NCBI RefSeq assembly: GCF_001039355.2
Contig: NW_019775406.1
Location: forward strand, 349,082-413,081
Direction of reading: 5' to 3'
From: Lingula anatina
Taxonomy: Eukaryota > Brachiopoda > Lingulata > Lingulida > Lingulidae
DNA: 64,000 bases
The position numbers were made by a program, and so were the translations under genes. The notes beneath the pieces are model-generated. The model was not told the origin of the DNA and ran no database searches. It saw only the letters and a list, made by a program, of their open reading frames with translations. Shown here in pieces: positions 22,896 through 34,801 of this stretch. Position 1 is the first letter of the stretch, and every line of letters starts with the position of its first letter.

Positions 22896-24891
22896 TGAGT
22901 GCACATACACTGGACAAACCTGTGCACTCTGCAGTGCCCTCCCCATCCTACTAGTGTAGAAAGGAACCACTTTGGTCTCTGTACATTTTACTGTCTGTTT
23001 CTTCAGCAACATGGCTGTGTAGTAAGCATCACTGGCTGCTTGGAACCGTTCGTAGCTGGGACCACAGTGCTTGTCAAAGATGTCTGACATTTCAGTGACA
23101 AACTCTTGAAGGAATACTACATCGGGGGTCTCCCTGCAACAAGGATTTAAACTATCATTTCACTATTTATTTATCAGCCAGTTTATCCATATAAAATTAT
23201 ATCACGTAAAATATGACTTCTGGTCCAATTGAATTTATTCCTTAATTCATTAATCTATCTGTCAAATATTATTTATGAAGCTACACTGTATCAGTTCATG
23301 CTTATTCATTTTTTCATAGTAAGTGCATGCATTTTTTTACAATGACAGTGATTTACCATTGACATTACAGAATAACACCCCTCCCCTGGCATTGAGCAGA
23401 ATGCAGACAATTAAGCTGGTGGTTATATGAGCACATCAGAAACTAGGAGACGTGTTAATCAGTTAATCTCGTTGCATTCAATAACAGTGCCTGAGAAGCT
23501 GTATCAATCTACGTAGAACAATTATACCTTCATAGGGAAAGAGATCTGATAATTTCAAAATATTTTTTATTGGAGTACTCTTTGGTATATCTATAGAAAT
23601 ATTTATACAGGAGACTTGTGAAATGGCACCAGCTAGGATGGCATACCTCATAATATTTTCACAGACAGCTTTGGCCCTGGTTCTGATATTTCCCATGTCC
23701 AGTCCATCAATGTTCCAAGATAAGATCCTTATTCTGTGAGGCTCAGGGTCCATGCTGAAGAACGATTAAAAAAAGTTGGCTCTTTTCTTTTAAGTCTGAA
23801 ATATTTTGATACTGAATTTAAAATCATCACCTAGGGTTTTTTGTTGTTTTTTTTAAATCCAGTGGTAGCTGAACATGTCATATAGGGATTCATTACTAGA
23901 GGGTGGGGAATACTCCCCCCCCCCCCGCCAAATCACCACTCACCAAGATTAAAACAACTCAGTCGCCAATCACCAAGGTCTTTGACCAACATTACTGTAA
24001 AGCTAATGCTATATTTTCACAAATCATGCTCATTTAGAAGGTGAATAGCCAATAATGCCTACGAATATAAACCAACCATGCAGATCAATGAAGTCCCTAA
24101 ATCACACTTCACACTAGATTTTGGTCCCTAAAAATGCATCATGATCATAAAACAAGGCAAATCATGTGGAACACAAAAGGTATTCCCTACCGTCTTTTTA
24201 CACACTTTAAAAAGTCTTCATAACACAACTTAATTCTTCCTTATTTGGGATCAATCTGCATATACTGGTTATACAAACATTTACCTTGGAAGAGATGGAC
24301 TCTGTGGTGTCATCACAGTAGATGCCGAACTTCCAGTACTCTTACTACCAGCTGCTTCAAAGTCATTCTCCTCAAAGAAAGCATTCACTGCTCTCTGAAA
24401 ACAAAGCTAAGTAGATTCACAGATGCTAGTACCTACTAGTACTGTAACAATCAAGAAGTGAAATACAATGGGCGACTGGAGCTTTGAAAGTTTCAATACT
24501 TGTTAAATTCATAATACAAACCAACTGAAAAAATCATTTAGTGTTAATTAACAATTCAATATTGGGACAGTGAACACTAACACAAATTATAATATAATTT
24601 CACACCCTTTCTTGTACACCAGAAAATTGCTCATGTCGCAAAATTTCATGTGCAAATTAACATTTTATGTCCATAACTCACCTAACTTAATCGCCATCAT
24701 TTTGTACCAGGCCAGGGTAACAGCAGAAATAAGGCCAATAACCAATACTATACCTGCAAGTCCCAGTCCCTGTCTTGAAGATAAAACATCGCCAACGCTG
24801 TGTCCGTGTTTGTGAGAGCTGCAAACTCCTTGGAACGCCGATCACATTCCTGGGCAGATGGTAAGTTGCTCTCGTCTTCCGAGTCGCTCAT
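20991..24891 (-). CDS. TDP2: Tyrosyl-DNA phosphodiesterase 2
   Basis: TDP2 hydrolyses 5'-phosphotyrosyl bonds left by abortive topoisomerase II, freeing DNA ends for repair in the nucleus. Six exons in transcript order: 24891-24754, 24394-24285, 23754-23647, 23133-22920, 22376-22206, 21278-20991. They join in phase to 342 residues (human 362) ending at TAG. Residues 1 to about 65 form the UBA-like N-terminus (TALAMFYLQDRDWDLQRAV). The Mg-dependent endonuclease/exonuclease/phosphatase domain follows, with SWNIDGLD (Asn97), VVFLQE (Glu129), LITSHLEST, GGDLNLRD (Asp240, Asn242) and FPSDHWGI (His332). All catalytic residues are present, so the enzyme should be active. Introns 4 and 5 carry MITEs. 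Exons 1-2 occur again upstream at 25,670-26,276; which copy is genuine cannot be told here. The gene converges on IF1 and diverges from the hydrolase. Confidence 0.95.
21852..22182 (+). mobile_element. CAGGGGCGG MITE interrupted by a second element
   Basis: Family member in TDP2 intron 5. It starts CAGGGGCGGACGG and ends GATCTGCCCCTG. It is split after 21995 by the element at 21996-22146. Without the insert, the junction reads GACTGTCAGAAACTATCTCT, which is the family consensus. Confidence 0.75.
21996..22146. mobile_element. 151-bp nested element with 6-bp target duplication
   Basis: Inverted ends CAGACTTG / CAAGTCTG, flanked by CTGTCA on both sides (21990-21995 and 22147-22152). It sits inside the MITE above, so the empty site is known. 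CAG...CTG ends and a 5-8 bp duplication resemble the hAT superfamily. No second copy was found in the window. Confidence 0.75.
22671..22863 (-). mobile_element. CAGGGGCGG MITE in TDP2 intron 4
   Basis: A reverse-orientation copy of about 193 bp, starting CAGGGGAGGATCC and ending ATCTGCCCCTG, inserted in a CA microsatellite. It has extra GATAAATAGATA and a duplicated TTTCTGACAG..TTCCAAA stretch relative to the consensus. Confidence 0.75.
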
Positions 24892-25182
24892 TTTGCTGCA
24901 AAAATTGACTGACACTCTCCGAGCATACGGGAAAACAAGTTTATTGAGGGCAACTGAGAAAAGACTTTTCAGAGCCAGTTTTATTGACCTTGGCCTTGCG
25001 CGAAACCGAGGCTCAACGATGTTCCATATTTTTGGGGGAAAGACAGGAGGAGAGATTAGTTTTACTTAAAATTTTCTATTTAGTTTTCTTAATTGTGTAT
25101 CAAAACATGCAAGTTTAAAAAAAGTTAATTCATTTTATTGTTTGCATTAGACATGTCTAACTGAGAGGATGTTTGACTTTCT
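23799..25182. repeat. Tandem duplication, copy 1 (TDP2 exons 1-2)
   Basis: 1,384 bp repeated at 25184-26567 with a constant offset of 1,385 and a single N between copies. I found three substitutions or shifts: 24799 (T versus C, synonymous in exon 1), a T/G shift near 25034, and T versus G near 25095. Identity is about 99.8%. This level, plus the N at the joint, fits two haplotypes placed end to end. Confidence 0.95.
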
Positions 25183-25183
25183 N

Positions 25184-26567
25184 AAATATTTTGATACTGA
25201 ATTTAAAATCATCACCTAGGGTTTTTTGTTGTTTTTTTTAAATCCAGTGGTAGCTGAACATGTCATATAGGGATTCATTACTAGAGGGTGGGGAATACTC
25301 CCCCCCCCCCCGCCAAATCACCACTCACCAAGATTAAAACAACTCAGTCGCCAATCACCAAGGTCTTTGACCAACATTACTGTAAAGCTAATGCTATATT
25401 TTCACAAATCATGCTCATTTAGAAGGTGAATAGCCAATAATGCCTACGAATATAAACCAACCATGCAGATCAATGAAGTCCCTAAATCACACTTCACACT
25501 AGATTTTGGTCCCTAAAAATGCATCATGATCATAAAACAAGGCAAATCATGTGGAACACAAAAGGTATTCCCTACCGTCTTTTTACACACTTTAAAAAGT
25601 CTTCATAACACAACTTAATTCTTCCTTATTTGGGATCAATCTGCATATACTGGTTATACAAACATTTACCTTGGAAGAGATGGACTCTGTGGTGTCATCA
25701 CAGTAGATGCCGAACTTCCAGTACTCTTACTACCAGCTGCTTCAAAGTCATTCTCCTCAAAGAAAGCATTCACTGCTCTCTGAAAACAAAGCTAAGTAGA
25801 TTCACAGATGCTAGTACCTACTAGTACTGTAACAATCAAGAAGTGAAATACAATGGGCGACTGGAGCTTTGAAAGTTTCAATACTTGTTAAATTCATAAT
25901 ACAAACCAACTGAAAAAATCATTTAGTGTTAATTAACAATTCAATATTGGGACAGTGAACACTAACACAAATTATAATATAATTTCACACCCTTTCTTGT
26001 ACACCAGAAAATTGCTCATGTCGCAAAATTTCATGTGCAAATTAACATTTTATGTCCATAACTCACCTAACTTAATCGCCATCATTTTGTACCAGGCCAG
26101 GGTAACAGCAGAAATAAGGCCAATAACCAATACTATACCTGCAAGTCCCAGTCCCTGTCTTGAAGATAAAACATCGCCAACGCCGTGTCCGTGTTTGTGA
26201 GAGCTGCAAACTCCTTGGAACGCCGATCACATTCCTGGGCAGATGGTAAGTTGCTCTCGTCTTCCGAGTCGCTCATTTTGCTGCAAAAATTGACTGACAC
26301 TCTCCGAGCATACGGGAAAACAAGTTTATTGAGGGCAACTGAGAAAAGACTTTTCAGAGCCAGTTTTATTGACCTTGGCCTTGCGCGAAACCGAGGCTCA
26401 ACGATGTTCCATATTTTTTGGGGAAAGACAGGAGGAGAGATTAGTTTTACTTAAAATTTTCTATTTAGTTTTCTGAATTGTGTATCAAAACATGCAAGTT
26501 TAAAAAAAGTTAATTCATTTTATTGTTTGCATTAGACATGTCTAACTGAGAGGATGTTTGACTTTCT
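25184..26567. repeat. Tandem duplication, copy 2 (TDP2 exons 1-2)
   Basis: Second copy of the block at 23799-25182. It holds a full TDP2 exon 1 at 26276-26139 and exon 2 at 25779-25670 on the minus strand, with splice sites intact. If genuine, TDP2 would have two promoters with identical first exons. If an assembly error, one of the blocks should be removed. Confidence 0.95.
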
Positions 26568-26571
26568 AAGA

Positions 26572-26579
26572 TATAAATA
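26572..26579 (+). promoter_or_regulatory. TATA-like box upstream of the hydrolase gene
   Basis: TATAAATA lies 128 bp upstream of the hydrolase ATG and just outside the TDP2-linked duplication. A CRE-like AGACGTCA lies between it and the ATG, near 26675. Position and sequence are suggestive only. Confidence 0.35.
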
Positions 26580-26706
26580 AGTGGGGTTTTATTTATAAAC
26601 GGAAGTAGGGACGAAAGCGAGGCTGCGTACACACGTGGAAACAAAACATTAATCGAGAAGAAGAGAAGCTGTAGACGTCAGATTTACCGCAACTTTATCA
26701 CAGACA

Positions 26707-27989
26707 ATGGTGCGCAAGCAAGCAAATGATCCCAGGCAGACGAAGAAAATTTCGGAAGGAACGTCGGGGGAGGAAAAAGACGCTCCAAGTGATGGAGCTG
26801 GGGATGCTAAGCCGAAGGTACATTGTACAGGGAAGTGACGGTGTTAACCGTAATTATTGAGTTTAATTTATAACCTCGTGGGTTTAAGACCACAGTAACC
26901 AATTTTAGGGAGATAAGCCCCTCACCCACTCTTGAGTATTCTCTTGCATGTTACTAAGACTTTTTACTCTATTTTTTAGTGTTTTTATACCATTACAATT
27001 GCTCTTAATATATGTTTGCTATTCCGGGTATGCAATATAGTTGAGTGTTTGTACCTTGAATGTAAAAGTTGTCCATAAGTAAAGGTTCTCTATTCTCAAT
27101 AGATATTGGTATTATATTTTCATAGCATATCTATATCTTTGACACCATGCAGTGAAATTAGTCTATATTTTCAACAGAGAATGAACAGGTATATTTTTAT
27201 AATTACAGCCTGCAAAGGATGGCAAAAAGAAGAAAAAAGAGAACAAAGAAGGCAATGTAATGCAGGCGGACACAAAGACGTTCAGATCCACGCTGGTGGG
27301 AAGCCTGAAGTACATCTTGTTGATCATCATTCTGCCTCCTTTTTTGAACTACACAGCCTTAGTCAGGGAAGGGTCTTATCTGAAGCCTGAAGTTGGTAAT
27401 AATAAGTGATGTCAGTGATCACATAAAATATATATTATGTGTTACCTGATATGTGGCAGCAAGACATGGATTTCTGCAAAACAACTTAACAGCAATTACA
27501 TACTTGAAACAATACCAGCATTACATTTTTTTTAACATAGTTATCAATGTATGTAAATAAACTGTCCTACTGAAACATGTCAATACCACACTAGTCCTAA
27601 ATTGAAATTTTTGGAGAAACAAATGAAAAAGGGGGGGGTATTTTAATTTCAATATTTTATTTACTTGGAATTCCAAAGACCCAGAATATTGGCTGGTTTC
27701 CCAACCATGCAATTATAGGAATGAATGATTTTTTTACAAAAAATTTTTTTTTCATTTTTTCAACCTTGTCCTTTCCAGGTGAGCTGTATGATATAGGCTT
27801 TGGACAGAAGATGTACCTGGGATGTATGGGTAGTGGATCTCCAACAGGTGATATATTTTTTATTCAGTTTTCATTTAGTTTAAATTTAAATATTTTGTGT
27901 CATTTCATGTACAGTCAGCATTCCACCTATAGGAAAATATCTGCCTTTTGGACATTTGTCTTACAAGGATGAATTTGTATATATCTTTG

Positions 27990-28029
<40 letters not shown>

Positions 28030-29251
28030 CAGTGATCCTAGATGCCCCCACTGGGATGACCTCAGATGTTTGGAGTTTGGTACTGCCTCTCATTGCCAAG
28101 GAAACAAGAGTAAGATCACACAGATAATACAGAGTACTGGTTCATGTGTAGTTATTTTTTAAAAGTTACAGTAGAAATACCCTCTACCAGGGCTGCAGAT
28201 ATTATAGGCACATTTTCCACCAGCCAGAGTTAGCAAATTGACCATATTTAGTCAGAGACATTTATGATCTGTGAATATTAGTGAAAAATCAATCAGTGGA
28301 CCTTGTAGAGGGTACATTAGAAATAGGCTGGAATCCTTTGAGTGTTCATATTTAAAAGTGCTTGTATATGTGTTTGTGCAAATACATATATGTTTTGTCA
28401 TAAGCAATATACTGGTAGAGTTAATGATGGTAATAATCAAGTTTTCTTAGATCAAGATTTAAATGTAAATCTGTTTTTTTGTTTTTGTTTCCAGGTTTGT
28501 GTATATGACAGAGCAGGTTTAGGATATAGTGACAGGCCATATAAAGTGAGTTTATTTTATTTATTACTTCAAACTTTAAAATTGAAATTTAAAAACAAAG
28601 AAAAAACTTAATGCTTTAAATGGTTGTAATTTCATTTAATTCCAGTTTGATATTCCTCTTTCAGAATTACAGTAAAGAGGAAGGAGACAAAGCAGATGAT
28701 CAAAAGAACTTAAGAGACAGGTGGCAGGAATTCACTCTGGAAAGGTGGCTCTTCCATCTTTGAAAAATTCTCTGAAATTTTAATATTTTATGCATATTGG
28801 TTGTTAATCTGACTGTTAGCTTGGAGATCTTAATGTAAATTTGTCTCATTAGTGTGAACAGGGCATTATTTACAGTACAAAATTTAAAGAAAAATTTAAA
28901 ACTTTTTTCCAAAGTTTTCAGTTTTACCTTTTTTATTCAGATATGATAACTTTATATGTTATGTTTGTAAGGATTCAAATCTTCCAGAAAAAAAACAACT
29001 TCACTAAAACTAATTTTAAGTGTAAAATTTGTTCTAGTCACGTAAAGTTGATCATATTAATTTCAATAAATATCAAAGAGTGTTCCTTATCATTTATTCA
29101 AATTAGTAGTTAATTTGAGTTATGTGGCAATGGGTCATGAAGAGTCAACTATATTCTGATTGTACGGTTGTACTATTTAACAAAATAACTTTTCTTTCTT
29201 TTGAATGTTATATAAGAAGTATGTGGCATTTATCTAAACTTTAGAAAAAAT

Positions 29252-29286
<35 letters not shown>

Positions 29287-31798
29287 TGGACAAGTTATGC
29301 AGTTTACTGTATATATTTATACCCATATTTGTAAAATGTTTTATTACTTTTCTAGAATGATAGATGATCTCCATAGATTGTTATCACTGGCCAGTCAACA
29401 GCCAAAGCCCCTCATTTTGGTGGGGTCAGAGCTGGGGGGTCTTATAGCCAGGGGTTATACACAGTTATATGAAAAGTGAGTGGCTTTTATCTGAACCTTA
29501 TTTTTTTCTTCCTTCTTTCTCTTCCTTCCTTCCTTCTTTTCATCTTTCCTTCTTTCCTTTCTTTTTTTCTTTCTGAATTACTATAGCGGATGGATAGCTT
29601 TTTATAGTCACAAAGTTGCACCAGGCATGCAAAAACACTGATGAAAAATCGTGATTGCCCAGCAAAACATTACCGTTTCATTTTACCCCCCCCCCCTCCC
29701 TTTTGCCATATTCTGACAACATATCCACATATTTTGTCTCCAAAAATGTGCTTCAGCTTCAGTATTTCCAGTTACAAGCAGTGTTTGCCTCTTAGGAAAA
29801 TTAGTTGCTGGACCAAAAGTTCAGCCATCTCAAAAGGTAGCTAGCTCGAATGTCTGCCGGGTGGGAAAACTTCTCAGCCCGTTCTGAAAGTTGTCGGCCC
29901 CGGGCAGATGATCCAGCGTTAATTTCTAACACTGGTTACAAGTATATTTTCGATTTATTTGATCATTTCAGTGAGGTAGCCCATGTTGTTCTGGTGGACC
30001 CCCTGGTGGAGGATTTATTCCAGCAAGATGAGGGTGTCTGGGCACAGTTCTGGTAAGTAGTGGCTGGAGTGGTGTTTTTATGACCAGTGGGCAGTGCTTG
30101 GAGCTGGACACACGCACTGTTGACCACCCTTTAATTACCAGCCCAGACACCTTTACTATGTTAAATTATAAGTAGTTAGCAGTAGTAGCTGGAGGAGGCT
30201 TTTTCTGTAGGCAGTAACCTGGCAGTCTTCTTGGTGTTAGACTTGCAGAAGATAGATTACAACAAAAATACATTAATTTTGAAAACAAAAGGTATTGATT
30301 TTAATTTATTTAATATGCATGTTGATTTTTAAATTTATTTTTTATTTATTTATTATTATTATTTTTTTAAGTTTGCAGTAATGAATGTGTCTCTGGTGCA
30401 CTAATAAATGAGTTTACTAATAAAAAGAAGACATCATCCTTATGATGTTGTGTTTTGGTTCCTGTCAATTCTCATTTTGAATAACTTGCGTGTGCGTGTG
30501 TTGTTCTTTTTAGGTTTGGACAACTTATTCCTTCATACCAGAGCTTACAGCTGACAGCAGCCATGGGCTTGACAAGACTGGCTCTTCTGACTGGCTACAT
30601 GGAACAGCCAATTAACAGCCAGCTTGTGTCAGAGGAGGTGGTGAAGAGACAGGTAGAAAGATGTCGCCATTGAAACATACATTTTGGGGCATAATTTCAG
30701 CTTAAATATTACTGGCTTAGTGTATGATTTTGATCAACAATGCCATGAATTTTCGAATATAATTTTGTTATCATTGATATGATAAATAAGATCTGAACTA
30801 CCAAACCAACAACATCAAAAATTATGAATTGAAATCCTAACTGAAGAAAATTGGTATTACTATTAGTAGAAAAATGTTTTAGGAGCTCCAGTCTTAATGT
30901 GTTTTTTAATAGTCCTTCGAATATTGGTATTCACTATTTAAATTTTTTTGATTAGTGTTCTTTTGATTGTTATGGCAAAATGTTCATTAGCGAGCAGCAT
31001 TTACAAGTATCACATTTTTTTAGATCATAAAAAAATTATATAAATGTGCATCAAAACAATTTTTTTCAGAAATATGTCCTTTGTCATCCACGTCACCTAA
31101 GCTCTGTAGTTGACGAACATTTCTTCATCAATGACACCTTTTCCCAGATCAAAACCCTGTATTTACTAAAGCCTTTCCCCCAGAATGTCTCTGTGACAGT
31201 GATCACTGGAAATTATTACGATGAACAACTTCCAAGTTCATTAAATAAGGTATTGGAATTATATAAATTATTATTATGCTAAATTATAATTTTGTTGATA
31301 TTATGAGTAATTATTGTCAATCAAGTAATACATAACAAGTGATTCTAACTTCAGATACACATTTTAAGAACTGTCAATGTAGATGCTGACAAAAGTTATT
31401 ATTATATACTAAATTATACTGATAATGCAAATAAATTACTACCGTAACATCTCATTTAGTGAATTTTGGCAAAATTGAAGAAAAAAAGTTTTACATAACA
31501 AGGCATTTATATTAAAAAGGACTTATTACATTACTTCTAACTTAGTATATAAACTGATACACACCTAATAATTTTGAAAGTTAGTTTTGAGACTTCCTCT
31601 TAGCAATTAATTTCGAATTTTCAGGCCTGGGCCAAGTCACAAGAAAACTTAATCTCCCGCCTTCATCCTGGCTGTAAACATATAGTGATCAATGGCGCTG
31701 ACCACAAGAAGCTGTACACTGCCCATCTGGCCGTAGTGGACCCTGTCCTGAGACTGGTCAGACAGTGGAAGACCAAACACAAGGTCCACCAGGCGTGA
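26707..31798 (+). CDS. Membrane-anchored alpha/beta-hydrolase-fold protein, nucleophile replaced by Glu
   Basis: Eleven exons: 26707-26817, 27209-27395, 27779-27847, 28033-28109, 28495-28545, 28665-28744, 29356-29475, 29972-30052, 30514-30652, 31070-31249, 31625-31798. They join in phase to 422 residues ending in TGA. Residues 1-65 are polar and lysine-rich. Residues 70-88 (around YILLIIILPPFL) form a single membrane anchor, which suggests a type II topology. The fold shows in the oxyanion strand YLGCMGSGSP, VILDAPTGMTSDVW, CVYDRAGLGYSD, LILVGSELGGLIARGY, VVLVDP (Asp241) and INGADHKKL (His392). In the elbow the usual G-H-S-x-G-G reads G-S-E-L-G-G, placing Glu217 at the nucleophile. It may be a non-catalytic member or use another mechanism. 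The superfamily is certain, the subfamily is not recognised, and no substrate can be assigned. It starts 430 bp from TDP2 copy-2 exon 1, head to head. Confidence 0.92.
27988..28028. repeat. (ATT)n microsatellite at a splice acceptor
   Basis: About 13 ATT units run directly into CCAG, the acceptor of hydrolase exon 4 (starts 28033). The repeat therefore replaces the normal polypyrimidine tract. Confidence 0.9.
29250..29287. repeat. (TTTA)n microsatellite in hydrolase intron 6
   Basis: About nine TTTA units, about 70 bp upstream of the exon 7 acceptor. Confidence 0.9.
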
Positions 31799-32186
31799 CT
31801 AGAGGTGACCAATTGGGCCAAGACGATGTAAAATGGGACATCAGGGAGTGGACGGAATGTTTTGTACTTTTATACTGGGTTTGTTGATTGTAGAATGATC
31901 TCTGACAAATGTGGCTATTTAAGATGACTTTAAGGCTTTAAGGTGACTGATTTTCAGCCACCTGGGCTTAAGCCAATAATTGAGTAAGAATCCTGCTTTT
32001 GAAACACAAATATGTGAACGAGTAGATAAAAATGCAGACCTTTGCAATGGGTCTTTCGTTCGTCAGAGGCGAAATTGGCCATAAGCAGTTGGCTGGCCAA
32101 ATTTAGTCTTCAACAAACTCCAGGCCTTAGTACCCAAGAGATGTAATAATATTTCTGAAGACAAAGAAAAGTGCCAAAGATTATAT

Positions 32187-32192
32187 ATTAAA
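32187..32192 (+). terminator. Candidate polyadenylation signal of the hydrolase gene
   Basis: ATTAAA lies 389 bp after the hydrolase stop codon, in an A/T-rich 3' region. A canonical AATAAA follows at 32944-32949. Which is used cannot be told from sequence. Confidence 0.35.
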
Positions 32193-32699
32193 GAAATTAT
32201 AAGAACTTCACTCAGTCATGCTCTTACTTGATCACAAACTTTTATTCTTCGTATGTACAATTAGGCCATATTAAGTCTTGGCCAAAATTTACATTATTCA
32301 TATTACATAATACTTATTTTTTCACAAATGTATTTGCAGCTACTTACCAACATTTCAACCATTTTTGCTGCGACATAATGATATAATATATAATTTATAT
32401 CTTAAGATTCACATAATACTTTATGGGTAAGATTATAAAGACGATGTGACATGATTTTAGCTCTTCTTTTCTTTGAATTACATCACCATATAGAAAAACA
32501 CGGCCATTTCCTTCATTTCAATTCAATTAAAAGTTCATTTTCCAATTCGAAGCAACAGACATAGGCAGGCTTCACAAAAGCTCTTTAAATTCTTAAAATT
32601 TAGGTTTTAAAAGAAGAAAAATGCAGGTTTTCTTCAATCTTGAATTAAAGCTAATGCCCTGTAACAAAGGGCTTAAGGCAGCTTAGAGAAAGAATTATG

Positions 32700-32890
32700 G
32701 TCCACTCTTTGGGACCATTCCCACAGATATTTGGATCGATCTATCTCCCTGGGGAGTCTCACTAAATTGCTTTCAAACTATCCTTAATTATCTTTACCCC
32801 TAGCTGATTCGGTAGGCGTGACAGACATTTAAGCCTCTTGAGTTAGGTCGGTCTAGATGGATCAATCCAAGTATGGGAACCCAGTCTATG
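32700..32890. mobile_element. GATCGATC palindromic MITE, copy 1
   Basis: Contains CATTCCCACAGATATTTGGA, GATCGATCTATCTCCCTGGG, GAGTCTCACTAAATTGC, then GTAGGCGTGACAGACATTTA and GAGTTAGGTCGGTCTAGATG. It ends near TATGGGAACCCAG. A diverged copy of the family at 35.3 and 52.75 kb. Confidence 0.65.
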
Positions 32891-34059
32891 TGTAATTAGA
32901 GTAGGCCAAAAATTTGTTCTCCAAGCTGACGTAAACCCAGAGTAATAAAGGGTTAAACTCAAAAAAGTTTTTAAGTTCTACCAATTATTTGGAGGCTGTG
33001 CTGTAAGTTGTAGTAGGTCTGTGGCAGGAAGGTTTTTTTGAAACTATTATATATTTTCAAAGACTCAACTCTTTTTATATTAAAATATAAAGAAACTTAT
33101 CCGAGAAATATCAGTTAAGTTACAGAAGTGGTAGGGTTTTTCTTTTTTATGAACATTCTCTGCCCTTCTTTCTTCCACAGTATTTATTTGCCATAATCAA
33201 CCATCATTTTGCCAAAAAAATCAGTTCTCAAACACAATATATGATATTTGTAAAGCAATATATGTTGTTTGTACTTGTTCTAGAACTGTTGAAGTGAAGG
33301 AACTGACCATCAGTTAAAATTATATGCTATGGTAACTATAAAGAGTCTTTACAGATAATAGAATCGGTATGATTTAAAATGGTGAAGATTTGTGCTAGCA
33401 GAAGAGCTAGCAGAAATTATTCCATTAACTAAGAACTGACACGTGTTAAGTGTAGTATAACACAAAGTATATTCATGGTAAGCTGAAGCTTGCCTTGTTA
33501 ATTGCATTTAATGCATTTTATTAATGATATGCTGCTGTAGTTCTGGTATTGGCACATATAGGAGTAAAAGAAAACATTCTCTAAAAGCATTAAAATAACT
33601 AAAATTTAAGTAGATGAAATTGGATATTGCATATCCTAAAACATTCGTCATATTAACTTGAAGAGTAGCTGGTGATTTTCCGCTAACAAACTGGTTTATG
33701 TACAAGATGAAAAATATCAGTTCATTAGTTTATTTTTTATAAATCATCCTCAATAAAAAAAGAAAAAATCAGCATGTTTCTGGATACTTTGGTTAGAGTC
33801 CACATTTTTATCAGCGGCGTATCTTTATTTTGAGAGGGAAACACTTCCACCGCATCGAATATTTCATTGAATTAGAATGTACAGTATAAAATATCACAAA
33901 GATACTACAGGAAATCCCATCCTTTTCATGACAAAATCCCTTTTATCTAACACATCATCTACACTATCTTCTAAATGTCTAAAGGGCAGTGGAAACCATT
34001 ATTTCTGCCAACTGTAGAAATATTCAGGTTGTAAAATTCATAGAAATCAAGGCTGTAGC

Positions 34060-34226
34060 CTGGAATTTTAGAAAGGGGGGGTCTTTTTCTGAAAAAGTGG
34101 ACCTTCTACTGTAACTATGAAACCTTCATGTACCTAAATAAAATTTTACCCAGATGGGACCTTTTCCCAACAAAAAAGGTGTTCTTTTCAACCCCATGAA
34201 CCCCCCCCCCCCTACTATGGGCCTGG
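34060..34226 (+). mobile_element. CAGGCCCGTAGCCAG MITE (AAAGTGGACCTT signature)
   Basis: TCTGAAAAAGTGGACCTTCT, CCTTCATGTACC and ACCTTTTCCCAACAAAAAAG occur in family order, ending CTATGGGCCTGG. A poly-C run near the right end is a family trait. Confidence 0.7.
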
Positions 34227-34801
34227 AAAATGTTTATCAATTCAATTGATATCTGTACTGACAATAGATTAATGTACTGGCACAATACACATATTTATCA
34301 TTGCAAATTTTGTCTTGATATTTGCAAAATTGAAGTGGTTTTAGTGTCTGCTTTTTCTCTCATAATAATATCGTTGATTAATTGGTCCCAGATAAAAAAA
34401 CTGGTGAAAAAGTCCCAAACGAGTATACACCACTGAAATCAAAAATGATGCCATAGGATTTTTTAAAGTGTCCTTTGTATCAGTGTTACTAAATGATTTT
34501 AAGCAAATGCACAGCAAGCAAGTCTGCAAAAGAATTAGGCAAAAGAAATTTCATAATTGTTTCTACTGAAAAAACTTAAAAGCCACGTTAACAATATTTG
34601 CTTACGTCACATATTTCTTATATGCTTTCAAGTTAACCAATGTATCAAAATTGCGTCTGGCCTGCAAGCTAAGGTGGTTTTCACAGCCATAAGTGCACTT
34701 TTCTTTTTCACACCAGTTTGAGAGAGTTTAAAACAAGTTAAAAAGCTACATTTGAGAGTCAACTGAATGGAGCCCCTTGATTCAGCCTAAAGCCCGGTTA
34801 A

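Larger units (their letters stand above)
31799..34797. other. Hydrolase 3' region, then no gene
   Basis: The hydrolase 3' UTR followed by A/T-rich sequence with two MITEs (32.7 and 34.06 kb). No exon-like segment stands out. Confidence 0.6.

Noticed and set aside
22432-22917. 161-codon minus-strand frame rich in Val/Cys
   Set aside because: It is mostly CA/TG microsatellite plus a MITE inside TDP2 intron 4.
25630-26454. Repeated plus-strand frames of 64, 81 and 89 codons in both duplication copies
   Set aside because: They are antisense to TDP2 exons 1-2 and introns; duplication of the DNA explains their repetition.
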